Assembly (NCBI GenBank): GCA_903848465.1
Contig: CAINGK010000173.1
Location: forward strand, 59,141 to 123,140
Length of the DNA: 64,000 nt
Source of the DNA: an uncultured Verrucomicrobiota bacterium
GTDB taxonomy: Bacteria > Verrucomicrobiota > Verrucomicrobiia > Verrucomicrobiales > Verrucomicrobiaceae
Reading direction: 5' to 3'
The position numbers and the translations under genes are program-made. Below, in pieces: positions 1-8,874 of the stretch (the first letter of the stretch is position 1; each line of letters begins with the position of its first letter). Below the pieces are notes generated by a model that made no database searches, was not told the origin of the DNA, and was given only the letters and a program-made list of their open reading frames with translations.

Positions 1-100
1 CACTTGAGCTGCGCGCGCGAGTGACTACAAAAAGGAGTGCGTTTAATAGCTACGCCATGCGTATCTATGATCCATAGTGACACTGTACTCTTCAACGACC
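1..100. other. Upstream edge, no gene called
   Basis: The first 100 bases precede the TPM-domain gene. A short open stretch on the plus strand ends with a stop at 22-24 and could be the tail of an upstream gene, but it is too short to identify. No clear promoter was recognised. Confidence 0.3.
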
Positions 101-1072
101 ATGAACACACTTACACGCCGTTTCTTCCTTCCCACGCTTGCTGCCACGCTGCTGCTCGGCACCGCCGGTGTCCGCGCTGCTGTGGGGGGCATCCAAGATG
201 ATGGGGCCTTCTTTTCCGACTTCGCCAAGGTGAATGCCACGGGCACGATCAATGAGGTCGCCACCCGACTGCACAAGGACATCGTGGTACAAACCTTCGC
301 GGTCGTGCCTGACGACGTGAAGCAGACGGTGCTCCAGGCGGACAAGTCAGCGCCCAACCGAGGCTTTACCCAGTGGGCGGAACAGCTCGCCCGTAGCAAG
401 AAAGTGAACGGCGTCCTCATCCTGCTCGTCAAACAGCCTGCGCATCTCCAAGTCGTCGTTGGCACGGAGACTCAGCGAGTGGCCTTCACGCTGCATGACC
501 GTGAGACGCTGGTGCAGCGCATGCTTGAACCGCTGAAGCACAAAAAGAATGATGATGCGCTGATTGATGGGGTGAACTTCATTGCCACGACCATGAAGGC
601 GCATCACAACGGCGCAGCGGCACCGCTTAGCTCCAGGATGCACACCACGACGCAGGGAGGTTCTTCCTGGCTGCCTACGATTGGCATCGTGCTGCTGATC
701 TGGGTGGGGTTCAGCCTCATTCGCGGCCTGTTCCGTTCCCTGTCGGGCGGCGGTGGTGCTCCCGTCGGCGGGATGGGCGGCATGGGCCAGCCTTACGGCG
801 GCGGCGGTGGCGGCTTTTTCCAGAACATGATGGGCAGCATGTTTGGCGCTGCCGCTGGCATGTGGATGTATGACAATTTCTTTGGCTCACACAGCTCCGC
901 CTCCACCTTCGGCGCACAGCCCCCAGACTCACTGAACAACGACGCTGGCTTCTCCGGCACTGACACCGACTACACCAGTTCCGGTGGTAGTTTCAGCGAT
1001 GACTCCGACAGCAGCTTCGGCGGCGGTGATTCGGGTGGCGGCAGCGACTTTGGCGGCGGCGGAGATTTTTAA
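101..1072 (+). CDS. TPM-domain (YgcG-like) exported protein
   Basis: The product is about 323 residues with an N-terminal signal peptide (Arg-Arg followed by a Leu/Ala-rich core ending near ARAA). It continues into a TPM-fold domain with the pattern DDGAFFSDFAKVNATGTI and the later GVLILLVKQ segment. A hydrophobic helix near residues 200-215 follows, and the C-terminus is a Gly/Ser-rich low-complexity tail, as is common in YgcG-family proteins. These proteins are membrane-associated and of loosely defined function; TPM domains are linked to photosystem repair in plants and to LemA-like neighbours in bacteria. I chose the ATG at 101 because it opens directly into the signal peptide; a GTG at 77 would add eight residues. 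Family assignment is fairly secure, function is not. Confidence 0.75.
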   Translation: MNTLTRRFFLPTLAATLLLGTAGVRAAVGGIQDDGAFFSDFAKVNATGTINEVATRLHKDIVVQTFAVVPDDVKQTVLQADKSAPNRGFTQWAEQLARSKKVNGVLILLVKQPAHLQVVVGTETQRVAFTLHDRETLVQRMLEPLKHKKNDDALIDGVNFIATTMKAHHNGAAAPLSSRMHTTTQGGSSWLPTIGIVLLIWVGFSLIRGLFRSLSGGGGAPVGGMGGMGQPYGGGGGGFFQNMMGSMFGAAAGMWMYDNFFGSHSSASTFGAQPPDSLNNDAGFSGTDTDYTSSGGSFSDDSDSSFGGGDSGGGSDFGGGGDF

Positions 1073-1089
1073 TCTGTCAGCCAGCAACG

Positions 1090-1296
1090 ATGAGCCGTTA
1101 CGCCAGTAATCAGGATGTCGTGCGCTTCTTTGCCGCGCACGGCATTGAGGTGACCCAGGTCCGCCGCGAAGGCGCGGTGCGCCACTTGTGCGTGCAGCGC
1201 CAGCCGCTCACATTGCCCATGGATGCCAGCCCGGACGATTGCCTCCGGCGAGTGCGCGAGAGCGTGGCTGCGGCAGAATCGGTGGAGAGCAAATAG
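1090..1296 (+). CDS. Small hypothetical protein, 68 residues
   Basis: This is a short soluble protein starting 17 bases after the TPM gene on the same strand, so probably co-transcribed. It begins MSRYASNQDVVRF and is rich in Arg, Val and Ala, with no signal peptide or membrane segment. I do not recognise the family. The tight spacing and convergent position relative to the Fe-S genes favour a real gene, but chance remains possible. Confidence 0.45.
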   Translation: MSRYASNQDVVRFFAAHGIEVTQVRREGAVRHLCVQRQPLTLPMDASPDDCLRRVRESVAAAESVESK

Positions 1297-1299
1297 GAC

Positions 1300-1860
1300 T
1301 CACATCAAGCTCAGCAGGGCTTCGCGCACCTGGGCCTGCCATTTGCCGAAGTAGGCCAGGCGTGCCTGGAGGATTTGCAGATCGGAGAGGGCGGTGGTGT
1401 CGCCGGTGCTGAGGCGGGTGTCGAAGGCGGGTAGGCCTGCCAGCAGGGCGGTGCGCTCGGCATCGAGCGTGGTGCCGAGGGTTTCGAGCTGTTCACGCAG
1501 CCGCATTTCGTCGGGGGCGAGCAGGGCTTTGGCGAGCGCGGAGGTGGCGCTCTGTTTGCGCTTGAGGAAAGTGGCGACGTTTTGCAGCGCGGGGCCGAGC
1601 TGGCCGAAGAGCGCCATCATGCCATCGTCGATGGGCACTGTGCGCCAGGGCACGGCATGCAGATCGAGCAGGTGCTTGAGGCGTTTCTCGGGGGCTTGCA
1701 GGGTGTCGTAGGCGGTGTTGATCTCAGCGGCGCGGGTGGCATCGCCACCGGGCTGGTCCGGGTGGGCGCTGCGGCTGGCAGCCAGCCAGGCCTGCTGTAT
1801 CGCTTCGTCATCGAGCGCGGCAATGCGCGGCAGGCCGAGGAGGGCAAAGGCGTTCGACAT
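1300..1860 (-). CDS. hscB: HscB-like J-domain co-chaperone
   Basis: The protein has 186 residues. Its N-terminal half is a J domain with the HPD tripeptide in the context SAHPDQPGG, followed by an AAEINTAYDTL helix, which is the HscB arrangement. The C-terminal half is an alpha-helical region like the HscB domain that binds the IscU scaffold. HscB stimulates the HscA ATPase during Fe-S cluster transfer. The gene lies five bases downstream of an A-type Fe-S carrier gene on the same strand, which supports a role in cluster assembly. The rest of the isc operon (iscS, iscU, hscA, fdx) is not in the window. A general J-domain protein is the alternative. Confidence 0.8.
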   Translation of the reverse strand: MSNAFALLGLPRIAALDDEAIQQAWLAASRSAHPDQPGGDATRAAEINTAYDTLQAPEKRLKHLLDLHAVPWRTVPIDDGMMALFGQLGPALQNVATFLKRKQSATSALAKALLAPDEMRLREQLETLGTTLDAERTALLAGLPAFDTRLSTGDTTALSDLQILQARLAYFGKWQAQVREALLSLM

Positions 1861-1865
1861 CGGGC

Positions 1866-2234
1866 TCAGGCAGAAAAGCTTTCACCGCAGGAGCAGGTGA
1901 CGACGGCGTTTGGGTTCTTCACCTTGAAGCCGCCACTCTGGATGTCGTCGCTGTAGTCCAATTCGGAACCGGAGACGAACAGGGCGCTCTTGGGGTCGAT
2001 GACGACGCGCACCTCGCTGGAAGTGACCATGATGTCGCGATTGGCCGGGCCATCGACGAGGTCCATCTTGTATTGCAGACCGGAGCAGCCGCCACCGACG
2101 ACGGCCACGCGCAGCGCTCCATTCTCAGCGCGGCCCTGCTTTTTGAGCAGGCCGAGCAGACGGTTGGCGGCGTTCGGCAGCACCTTGATGAGTTTTTCAT
2201 TGCCGATTTTGAAACTGGGGGCGACGGCGGTCAT
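1866..2234 (-). CDS. A-type Fe-S carrier (IscA/ErpA family)
   Basis: This 122-residue protein has the three conserved cysteines of the HesB/IscA family: one in VVGGGCSGLQY and two in the C-terminal CSCGESF. Such proteins accept and hand on Fe-S clusters, or store iron for them. The length is typical. It is the first gene of a two-gene minus-strand unit with the HscB-like gene, only five bases apart. I cannot separate IscA, ErpA and SufA by sequence reading alone, so no symbol is given. Confidence 0.88.
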   Translation of the reverse strand: MTAVAPSFKIGNEKLIKVLPNAANRLLGLLKKQGRAENGALRVAVVGGGCSGLQYKMDLVDGPANRDIMVTSSEVRVVIDPKSALFVSGSELDYSDDIQSGGFKVKNPNAVVTCSCGESFSA

Positions 2235-2381
2235 GGGACGAGACTGATAGCGCAGCGAGGAAAGAAAGCAAAGCGTCGCGGTCGCACGCGGGCAGGGCCG
2301 CTATTTTGAGGCCGGTGTGGATTGTGCTTGCCTCAGGGGCGGATTTTTGAGAGGTAAGAGGGGCAACACCCACCAAACTCC

Positions 2382-2702
2382 ATGAGCGCTTTCGAGTTGA
2401 TACCTCTCCCCCTGCAACTCTTTACCCTGAAGGATGGCATCGTCGCCAGTGACAGCGGTCAGGAGGCCGTGAACAATTATGCCGCCGATTTCCAAGGGTT
2501 GCGACACTTTGGTCAGAAAGTGGGCGAATGCCTCGACCTGGGTGCCCCCTGGATGGGGACGCTGCAGGAGGAGGATTTCTCCCTGAACTTCGCGTATTTC
2601 GACGCTGGCACGGATGCCAAAGACCCCGGTGCAGGTGCCCTCATCGGCGAACGCTCGCCCATGTTTGAACTCCTCACCCGCGCCAGTTCCCTGGAGGCAT
2701 AA
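2382..2702 (+). CDS. Hypothetical protein, first of a pair
   Basis: This is a 106-residue acidic soluble protein beginning MSAFELIPLPLQLF, with no signal peptide. It ends three bases before the next gene, so the two are probably translated together. It may be a short relative of the roadblock/LC7 fold suggested for its neighbour, since both are small alpha/beta proteins, but I see no diagnostic motif. It is divergent from the Fe-S unit, and the 147 bases between them must hold both promoters. Confidence 0.55.
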   Translation: MSAFELIPLPLQLFTLKDGIVASDSGQEAVNNYAADFQGLRHFGQKVGECLDLGAPWMGTLQEEDFSLNFAYFDAGTDAKDPGAGALIGERSPMFELLTRASSLEA

Positions 2703-2705
2703 ACC

Positions 2706-3188
2706 ATGGCTGCATACATCACTCCCTCTCTGCGCTCCGCGCTCGAACGTCTGAAGCACGCCGGTTCGGTCAATGGGCTGCTGCTGTGCTGGCGGCGGCA
2801 GATTTTGATCAACCTCCTGCCCTATGAGGAATTTCGTGCCGAGCGCCTCCTGCAAGCCCTGCATGATGCGCGCGCTCATTTTGGCAGCGGGGGTGATCGC
2901 GACGTGAATACTTTTTGGTTCGGCTATGAGGGCGTGTTTGTGCTGGCTCTGTTCCAGGGGGAGTGCCTGCTCATCACGCTGCACACGCATGCGTCCGAGG
3001 TGGATTTCATGCGCCGTGCGGGGCTGACCTTTCTGGACGACACCCAGCTCCTCGTACAGGCGCTGCTGCAGCCGTCACCCGATGACGAAATCAGCCGGGT
3101 GGAGACGCAGCCGCTGGGAAATCTGGAGAGTGGCGGCCATCCGCCCCATTCATCCGGGCCGACGAAGGTCATCCCGCGCCACGTTTGA
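2706..3188 (+). CDS. Possible roadblock/LC7-like protein
   Basis: This 160-residue protein has an alpha/beta pattern resembling roadblock/LC7 (MglB-type) proteins. A strand with GLLLCWRRQI is followed by a helix rich in Leu and Ala, then paired hydrophobic strands FWFGYEGVFVLALF and ECLLITLH, then a second helix. Roadblock proteins regulate small Ras-like GTPases such as MglA in polarity and motility. No GTPase gene lies next to it. The last 40 residues are Pro/Gly-rich and probably disordered. The fold assignment is inferred from pattern only. Confidence 0.5.
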   Translation: MAAYITPSLRSALERLKHAGSVNGLLLCWRRQILINLLPYEEFRAERLLQALHDARAHFGSGGDRDVNTFWFGYEGVFVLALFQGECLLITLHTHASEVDFMRRAGLTFLDDTQLLVQALLQPSPDDEISRVETQPLGNLESGGHPPHSSGPTKVIPRHV

Positions 3189-3365
3189 GGCAGTCTGCGC
3201 ACTCTGCGACGTGATGTTTTGTAAACCGATCTGATTCAGTGCTCCGGCATTCATTAGGGGCTTCCTAATGACCTGCTCTTGGGACTGATCAATCTGGCCT
3301 CTCGCTGAAAGGTTTGCCGTCGCCGTGCCGAAATCTCAGCTCTGTTTTCAACCTATCTTGCTATC
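3189..3365. other. Intergenic region
   Basis: These 177 bases between the roadblock-like pair and the oxidoreductase are relatively AT-rich around 3220-3270 and probably contain the promoter of the downstream gene. No terminator hairpin with a T tract was recognised. Confidence 0.3.
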
Positions 3366-4736
3366 ATGTCTGATCCCGCCGCATCCGCTTTCTCACGCCG
3401 CCGTTTTCTCAATGCCAGTGGTGGAGCGCTTCTCGCTCCGGTCGTGCTGACCTCCGCAGGCTCTCTCCTTGCGCAGCAGAAGGCGGACTCCAACGAGACT
3501 TTGAAAATCGGCCTGATCGGTTGCGGTGGTCGCGGCACCGGTGCGGCGGCGCAGGCGCTCGGCGCGGATTACAATTCAAAGATCGTGGCGATGGCCGATG
3601 CGTTCGACACCCAGATCGAGAGCAGCATCAAGAACCTTTCCACGCAGTTCCCGGACCGCGTGGATGTGCAGCCGGATAAAAAATTCACCGGGCTGGATGC
3701 TTATCAAAAGCTCATCAACTGCGGCGTGGATGTGGTGCTGCTGGCCACCCCGCCGGGCTTCCGCCCCCTGCATCTGACTGCTGCGGTCGAGGCCGGGAAA
3801 CACATCTTCTGCGAGAAGCCGATGGCGGTGGATGCCGCTGGTTATCGCGTGGCTCAGGCCGCAGTCGAAAAGGCCAAGCAGAAGAAGCTCAATCTCGTGG
3901 CTGGCTTCTGCTGGCGCTACTCCACCAGCCGCATCGAGTGCTACAAGCGCCTGCACGAAGGGCAGATCGGCGACATCACCAGCATCCTGGCGACTTATTA
4001 CGCCGGTCCCGTCAAAGTCATGCCGCCCGCCGCAGGCCGCCCCGCTGGGATGGGCGATGTGGAGTGGCAAGTGCGCAACTGGTACAATTTCTCCTGGCTC
4101 TGCGGTGATAGCATCGTCGAGCAGGCGGTGCACAGCCTCGACAAAATCTGCTGGGCCATGAAGGACGCGCCGCCGATTAGCGTCATCGGTACCGGCGGTC
4201 GGCAGCGTCAGGCGGAGGGTGGCAACATCTTTGACCACTTCCACTGCGCATACGAGTGGGAGGGCGGCATTCTCTGCCACCTGACCAACCGTCAGATAAA
4301 CGGCTGCCACAACGAAGTGATCGACAACATTCAAGGCACCAAGGGCAGGCTGGTCATCGGCAAAGGCTCCGCGCCGTTCATCGAGGGCGAACAACGCTGG
4401 CGCTGGCGCGGCGAGGAGAAAAACATGTACGACCTGGAGCATCAGGCGCTCTTTAACGCGATCCGCAAAGGCGAGGTCATCAATGACGGCGACCGCATGC
4501 TGAGCAGCACCCTCATCGCCATCATGGGCCGTGAAGCCGCCTATACCGGGCAGAAAATCCTGTGGAAGGACGACGCAGCACCTGCCGCCCCGGAAGGTGG
4601 CAAAGACAACAAGCCCGCACGGACGGCGCTGGCCATCCTTTCTTCCCAGCAGGATCTCGCGCCCGACAATCTGCAGTTTGGCGACAAGTTTGAGCCGGGG
4701 CCGCTGCCGATCCCGGGGGTGACGAAGTTTGTGTGA
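3366..4736 (+). CDS. Tat-exported Gfo/Idh/MocA oxidoreductase
   Basis: This 456-residue protein carries a twin-arginine signal at residues 10-16 (SRRRFLN) followed by an Ala/Leu core, so it is probably exported folded with its cofactor. A Rossmann motif GCGGRG at 52-57 binds NAD(P), and the EKP motif of the Gfo/Idh/MocA family is at 150-152. The C-terminal half matches the family's alpha/beta domain. Enzymes of this type oxidise or reduce sugars and inositols; exported members are abundant in Verrucomicrobiota and Planctomycetota and are usually tied to polysaccharide use. The substrate cannot be told. It stands alone, with no sugar-phosphate isomerase or transporter beside it. Confidence 0.9.
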   Translation: MSDPAASAFSRRRFLNASGGALLAPVVLTSAGSLLAQQKADSNETLKIGLIGCGGRGTGAAAQALGADYNSKIVAMADAFDTQIESSIKNLSTQFPDRVDVQPDKKFTGLDAYQKLINCGVDVVLLATPPGFRPLHLTAAVEAGKHIFCEKPMAVDAAGYRVAQAAVEKAKQKKLNLVAGFCWRYSTSRIECYKRLHEGQIGDITSILATYYAGPVKVMPPAAGRPAGMGDVEWQVRNWYNFSWLCGDSIVEQAVHSLDKICWAMKDAPPISVIGTGGRQRQAEGGNIFDHFHCAYEWEGGILCHLTNRQINGCHNEVIDNIQGTKGRLVIGKGSAPFIEGEQRWRWRGEEKNMYDLEHQALFNAIRKGEVINDGDRMLSSTLIAIMGREAAYTGQKILWKDDAAPAAPEGGKDNKPARTALAILSSQQDLAPDNLQFGDKFEPGPLPIPGVTKFV

Positions 4737-4785
4737 GCTGAGATTCATTGTCTCTTACCACAGAACGGATCATCCTCCCCAGCCG

Positions 4786-5418
4786 TCACTCCAGTACGGA
4801 CTGAAGCTCCAGGATCAAACTGGCAACGAGTTCCGCCCGGTCTCGGAATAAATCATCTTCCTCAAATGCGGGCCTGAAACGGCCCTCCAGATGGTTCATG
4901 TCTGCGGTGAGCGTGCGCAGGCGCGTGATCGCGTCCGACTCAAATTCTGCACGAAAATGCGTCGCCAAGAAATGCACATCATACAGGTCGCGTGCTGTGG
5001 TGCGGTTCTCCAATGCACGGGTCTTTTGCTCAATGAGACGGCCAACTCGGTAGGTGCGGACCGCTTCACGTACAAGTACATCTGCGTCTGCCACCGCATC
5101 TCGGCATGAAACCTCTACTTTCAGCCGACTCTGCACCGCTGCGCACTCATACTCGATCCTGTAGCGTTGCACGGTGTCCGTGTCCTTGGTGCGGGTGATG
5201 CGTAGTTGCTGCGTCAATGGGCGAAGCGCGTGGTCGATGCGGCTTTCGAGATTCAGTTTCTTTGGCGCATCAAAGTCTAGGTCTTCCGAAAAACGGTCCA
5301 GTCCATAGCACAGCAGCAGCGCCGTGCCGCCCTTCAGCACCAGCGGCGTCTCCTGCACCGCGCACAAGACTTCACGCATGATGCGGACGTGCAGTTGTTG
5401 GGCCGGCGTGAAGTTCAT
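4786..5418 (-). CDS. AbiEii-type nucleotidyltransferase toxin
   Basis: The protein has about 210 residues. It contains the AbiEii/MenT signature, a GGTAL block followed by RFSEDLDFD, which forms the nucleotidyltransferase active site with its acidic pair. Family members modify tRNA or proteins and act in type IV toxin-antitoxin or phage abortive-infection systems. I chose the ATG at 5418 because it overlaps the stop of the upstream gene as ATGA, which suggests coupled translation; an in-frame ATG at 5433 would add five residues. The later segment with RLIEQKTRALENRTTARDLYD is also typical. The partner upstream is not a recognisable AbiEi. Confidence 0.85.
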   Translation of the reverse strand: MNFTPAQQLHVRIMREVLCAVQETPLVLKGGTALLLCYGLDRFSEDLDFDAPKKLNLESRIDHALRPLTQQLRITRTKDTDTVQRYRIEYECAAVQSRLKVEVSCRDAVADADVLVREAVRTYRVGRLIEQKTRALENRTTARDLYDVHFLATHFRAEFESDAITRLRTLTADMNHLEGRFRPAFEEDDLFRDRAELVASLILELQSVLE

Positions 5419-5870
5419 TGCAGCGCCAGCCATTCGTCCAGGAGCTTGGTTTGCGCACCCGCTTCCAGGCGCTCACGCAACCGCCAAATCGCCGCCCGCA
5501 GATGGTCCGCATCAGAGTCGGCGTCCGTGTAGTCGGCGATGCGCAGATGATCAGGGCGGCGGCCCAGCAGCAGATTGCCCAGCAGCAGATCGAGGAAGGC
5601 GCGATCACGGTTGGCCGCATAAAAAGTGCTGCCAGCAGGCAGTGCCACACCGCTGCCGCGCAGGATCGCCGCGCACTCCCGCACACCTGCCGCTCCTAGC
5701 ACCGCCGAAGTGTCGGGGAAATTACGGCCCGCGATGCGGAAGTTCGCGCGCCCTTCCAAAAACGTCTCCACGAAATGCCAGTTTACAAACGCAGCCTCAC
5801 CATCCGGGATCGTCATCGCGGACGTGCCGGTGAGGTAATGCTCAGGCGTGGTGGCTGGCAGGGCGGTCAT
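5415..5870 (-). CDS. Putative cognate partner of the AbiEii toxin
   Basis: This protein of about 151 residues is encoded directly upstream of the AbiEii gene and overlaps it by four bases, the position expected for an antitoxin. It lacks the winged-helix N-terminus and the length of classic AbiEi antitoxins. It is acidic near the middle (YTDADSDADHL) with a helical Arg/Leu-rich C-terminus. An in-frame TTG or ATG further upstream would extend it to 5912; the ATG at 5870 begins MTALPATTPEHYL and looks more natural. Antitoxin function is inferred from context only. Confidence 0.6.
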   Translation of the reverse strand: MTALPATTPEHYLTGTSAMTIPDGEAAFVNWHFVETFLEGRANFRIAGRNFPDTSAVLGAAGVRECAAILRGSGVALPAGSTFYAANRDRAFLDLLLGNLLLGRRPDHLRIADYTDADSDADHLRAAIWRLRERLEAGAQTKLLDEWLALQ

Positions 5871-6031
5871 ACCCCGAGTCTGCCACACCACACCCAACCA
5901 GCCAAGGCCCAAGTTGGACTGCCTCTTTATGCCGCTCCGTGCATGCCTTGTTTTTCAGGGAACTGCGGCTGCTTTCGGTGCCGCTCAATTGCGGAATAAC
6001 TCAGCAACGGTCACTCATGGCCAATTGATTC
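5871..6031. other. Intergenic region
   Basis: These 161 bases separate the toxin pair promoter side from the 3' end of the cbpM-like gene. No clear hairpin with a T tract or other element was recognised. Confidence 0.25.
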
Positions 6032-6286
6032 TCACCGTCTGGCGCGCAGTTCTTGGCGCAGTTGCTCCACTTCATCGAGCAACTGCGTGAGCAGCTTGAG
6101 GCCGCTGAGGTTTGCTGCGCAGGTCTCGCGCAGGTGTTCGATGCGGCGCAGGGAGCGCACCGTGTCTTCATCGTAACGAGGCGGGAGAATGCCATGCTCC
6201 TGATACAGCACGATCGTCTGCGTGGAGACACCGGTCGTCTCGGCGAGGATTTCCAGCGTGTAGGTCTGAGGGGTGGAGTCGCTCAT
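6032..6286 (-). CDS. cbpM: CbpM-like MerR-type chaperone modulator
   Basis: This 84-residue protein has a MerR-like helix-turn-helix start (LEILAETTGVSTQTIVLYQEHG) and a Leu/Glu-rich helical tail. That is the layout of CbpM, which binds the J domain of CbpA and inhibits its co-chaperone and DNA-binding activity. It starts one base after the stop of the cbpA-like gene, the same neighbour relationship as in enterobacteria. An upstream in-frame start would run back into cbpA and was rejected. A plain MerR-family regulator is the alternative. Confidence 0.78.
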   Translation of the reverse strand: MSDSTPQTYTLEILAETTGVSTQTIVLYQEHGILPPRYDEDTVRSLRRIEHLRETCAANLSGLKLLTQLLDEVEQLRQELRARR

Positions 6287-6287
6287 A

Positions 6288-7247
6288 TTACGCGCGGGGG
6301 TTGAAGGTGGAGGCGCTGCGCAGTTGTTCCCACAACTTGCGTTCGGCATCGTCGAGCTTGGTGGGCAGTACGATCTGGAGTTTCACGAAGAAATCGCCGC
6401 GCTCGCCGGTCTTGCCTTTGGGCAGGCCACGGGCGCGCAGACGCAGGCTCTGGCCATTTTCACTGCCGACGGGGATGCGCAGCTTGATGGAACCGTCGAG
6501 CGTGGGCACGATGACTTCTGCGCCCAGCACCGCCTCCCAGGGGGCGATGTCGAGGTCATGCAGCACGTCGGCCTCCTGGGTGGTGAATTCGGGATGCGCG
6601 GCGTGGCGCACGCGCAGGTAGAGGTCTCCCGCAGCGCCGCCATTGCTGCCGGGTTCGCCCTGGCCGGGGACGCGGATGCGGCGGCCATCCGTCGCACCGG
6701 GTGGGATGCGGACCTCGAAGCTGTGTGTCTGCGCCGCGCCGGTCTGGCGGTTCACGGTTTGCAGGGAAATCGGGCGCTGGGTGCCGTGCATGGCCTCTTC
6801 CAGCGTGACGAGGATGTCTCCCTCGATGTCATGACCGCGACGCGCCCGGCCTTTCTTGGCGGCACCGGTGGGGACTTCTTCCTCAAAGCCCTGCGGGAAG
6901 CCGTAGCGGCTGCCACCGCTGAAGTACTGCTCGAAGAAGTCGCTGAAGCCGGTGCCACCGAAGTGGAACTCCTGCTCATGGCCGCCTGCGCCCGGCGGTG
7001 GCTGGAAATTTCCCGCGTCCTGCCAGTTGGCACCCAGGGTGTCGTACTTCCGGCGTTTATCGGGATCACTGAGCACCTCGTTGGCCTCGTTGATCTCTTT
7101 GAATTTGGCCTCGGCGGTCTTTTTATCCTTGGCGGTGTCGGGGTGGTAGAGTCGGGCGAGTTTGCGGAAGGCCTTCTTGATGTCGTCCGCGCTGGCATCG
7201 CGTGCGACGCCAAGGGTGGCGTAGTAGTCTTTGAATTCGGCAGGCAT
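6288..7247 (-). CDS. cbpA: CbpA-type DnaJ co-chaperone
   Basis: The protein has 319 residues. The J domain (residues 1-70) contains the HPD motif in [10 protein letters not shown] Gly/Phe-rich linker follows, and then the two C-terminal substrate-binding subdomains, with no Cys-rich zinc domain; this identifies the CbpA/DjlA-like class B type rather than DnaJ itself. The opening [14 protein letters not shown] is near identical in plan to CbpA. It acts with DnaK in protein folding and, in E. coli, also binds curved DNA. The ATG at 7247 was chosen because it opens the J domain; longer in-frame starts run into the divergent hisC promoter. Confidence 0.92.
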   Translation of the reverse strand: MPAEFKDYYATLGVARDASADDIKKAFRKLARLYHPDTAKDKKTAEAKFKEINEANEVLSDPDKRRKYDTLGANWQDAGNFQPPPGAGGHEQEFHFGGTGFSDFFEQYFSGGSRYGFPQGFEEEVPTGAAKKGRARRGHDIEGDILVTLEEAMHGTQRPISLQTVNRQTGAAQTHSFEVRIPPGATDGRRIRVPGQGEPGSNGGAAGDLYLRVRHAAHPEFTTQEADVLHDLDIAPWEAVLGAEVIVPTLDGSIKLRIPVGSENGQSLRLRARGLPKGKTGERGDFFVKLQIVLPTKLDDAERKLWEQLRSASTFNPRA

Positions 7248-7381
7248 GATGGAAGAATCATTACGCCGGATGGCGGCATGTCGCTGTCTTTCATCCCGCA
7301 TTCTTTGAGCAGGCGAAAATCGACCCGGACTTGCCATCGCCGCCATCCCAGTCCAAGAAACGTTCCTCCAAGCCACCAACC

Positions 7382-8476
7382 ATGTCCATCTGGAACTACG
7401 CCAACCCACAGCTCAAAGATCTCGTCGCCTATGAACCCGGCAAGCCCATCGAAGATGTGGCTCGTGAACGCGGCCTGAAGCCGGAGGACATCATCAAGCT
7501 CGCCTCCAACGAGAACCCGCTCGGGCCTTCGCCGAAGGCGATTGTGGCGATGCAGGAGGCCGTCAAAGAGGTGAACATTTATCCAGACGGTGCTTCGTGG
7601 AAGCTGCGCAATGCGCTGGCGGAAAAGTTCGGCCTGGAAATGGGCAACATCATCATGGGCTGCGGCTCCAATGAAGTCATCGAATTCATCGGCCACGCCT
7701 TCCTCAAGCCCGGCGACAACATCATCACCGCCGAGCACGCCTTCCTCGTCTATAAACTCATGGCCAAGGTGTTTGGCGCAGACACCATCGAAGTGCCAGA
7801 TCCCGGCTACGTGCATGATCTGGATGCGATGGCCGCCGCTATCACGCCAAACACGAAGGAAGTCTTCATTGCTAATCCGAACAATCCCACGGGCACACTC
7901 GTCTCGCAGGAGCAGATCGACCGCTTCATGGCCAAAGTGCCGGAGCATGTCGTCGTCGTGTTTGACGAGGCCTACTATGAGTTCCTCGACAACCCGCCAG
8001 ACACGCTCAAATACGTGCGCGAAGGGCGCAACGTCGTGGTGCTGCGCACCTTCTCGAAGATCCAGGGACTGGCAGGGACGCGCGTCGGCTACGGCATCGC
8101 CAACAAGGAACTTATCGACGTGCTGCAACGCACGCGGCAGCCTTTCAATTTGAACTCCATCGCCCAGGCAGGGGCGCTGGCCGGACTGCTGGACGAAGAG
8201 CACCAGAACAAAACCAAGGCCATCACCGACGAAGGCCGCGCCTACCTGCAGCAGCAGTTTGGCGAGATGGGTCTCGAATACATCCCCAGCTACGCCAACT
8301 TCGTCCTCGTCAAAGTCGGCGATGGCAACGCGGTCTTCAAAGCGATGATGGACCTGGGCGTGATCGTCCGCGCCATGGCCGCCTACAAGCTCCCCGAATG
8401 GGTGCGCATCAGCATCGGCACCATGCCGCAGAATGAGCGCTGCATTGAGGTGCTGAAGGGAGTGCTGGGGAAATAG
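7382..8476 (+). CDS. hisC: Histidinol-phosphate aminotransferase
   Basis: This 364-residue class I/II aminotransferase converts imidazole-acetol phosphate to histidinol phosphate using glutamate and PLP. Visible landmarks are [10 protein letters not shown] near 42-51, NPNNPTG at 165-171, the PLP-contacting Asp195 in FDEAYYE, the Schiff-base Lys226 in [10 protein letters not shown], and the C-terminal Arg region RISIGT. The length is usual for HisC. The ATG at 7382 opens MSIWNYANP. It lies divergently from cbpA, with about 134 bases between the starts, and no other his gene is adjacent. Related phenylalanine or tyrosine aminotransferases are the alternative. Confidence 0.9.
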   Translation: MSIWNYANPQLKDLVAYEPGKPIEDVARERGLKPEDIIKLASNENPLGPSPKAIVAMQEAVKEVNIYPDGASWKLRNALAEKFGLEMGNIIMGCGSNEVIEFIGHAFLKPGDNIITAEHAFLVYKLMAKVFGADTIEVPDPGYVHDLDAMAAAITPNTKEVFIANPNNPTGTLVSQEQIDRFMAKVPEHVVVVFDEAYYEFLDNPPDTLKYVREGRNVVVLRTFSKIQGLAGTRVGYGIANKELIDVLQRTRQPFNLNSIAQAGALAGLLDEEHQNKTKAITDEGRAYLQQQFGEMGLEYIPSYANFVLVKVGDGNAVFKAMMDLGVIVRAMAAYKLPEWVRISIGTMPQNERCIEVLKGVLGK

Positions 8477-8520
8477 AGAGGGCTTGCCAGAAGGAATTCT
8501 GTGGCGCACACTTTCCCATC

Positions 8521-8874
8521 ATGACACTGACGCTCCAGATTCCCGATGAACTTGCGGCCTTTCTGCCGAGCAAGGCGTCTGACATGGCGGCTGTGCTTTC
8601 TGCGGGTCTGCGCTCATGGCAGGGGCGGAAAGTGGGAGAAATCCAAGCCTTGGATGATGTCCTCGAAACTCTGGCCGATCTACCTTCGGCCGAGGAGGTG
8701 ATGGCGCTGCATCCCTCGCCCCAACTGGCAGAACGCACTGCGGTCCTGCTGGAGAAAAAACGGCATGAGGCCTTGGGTGAGAGTGAACAAGCAGAGTGGG
8801 AGCAGATCATGCGTGTCGAGCATCTCGTGCGTATCGCCAAGGCCAGTGCGCGTGCTAAATTGCAGGCGGCATGA
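8521..8874 (+). CDS. Small protein paired with HNH nuclease
   Basis: This 117-residue protein starts MTLTLQIPDELAAFL, a strand-then-helix opening reminiscent of small antitoxin-like proteins, and continues as charged amphipathic helices. Its stop overlaps the start of the HNH gene by four bases (ATGA), so the two are translationally coupled. Similar small proteins sit in front of HNH genes in cyanobacteria and other groups, as I recall from general knowledge; their function is unknown. An antitoxin or specificity role is inference. Confidence 0.6.
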   Translation: MTLTLQIPDELAAFLPSKASDMAAVLSAGLRSWQGRKVGEIQALDDVLETLADLPSAEEVMALHPSPQLAERTAVLLEKKRHEALGESEQAEWEQIMRVEHLVRIAKASARAKLQAA

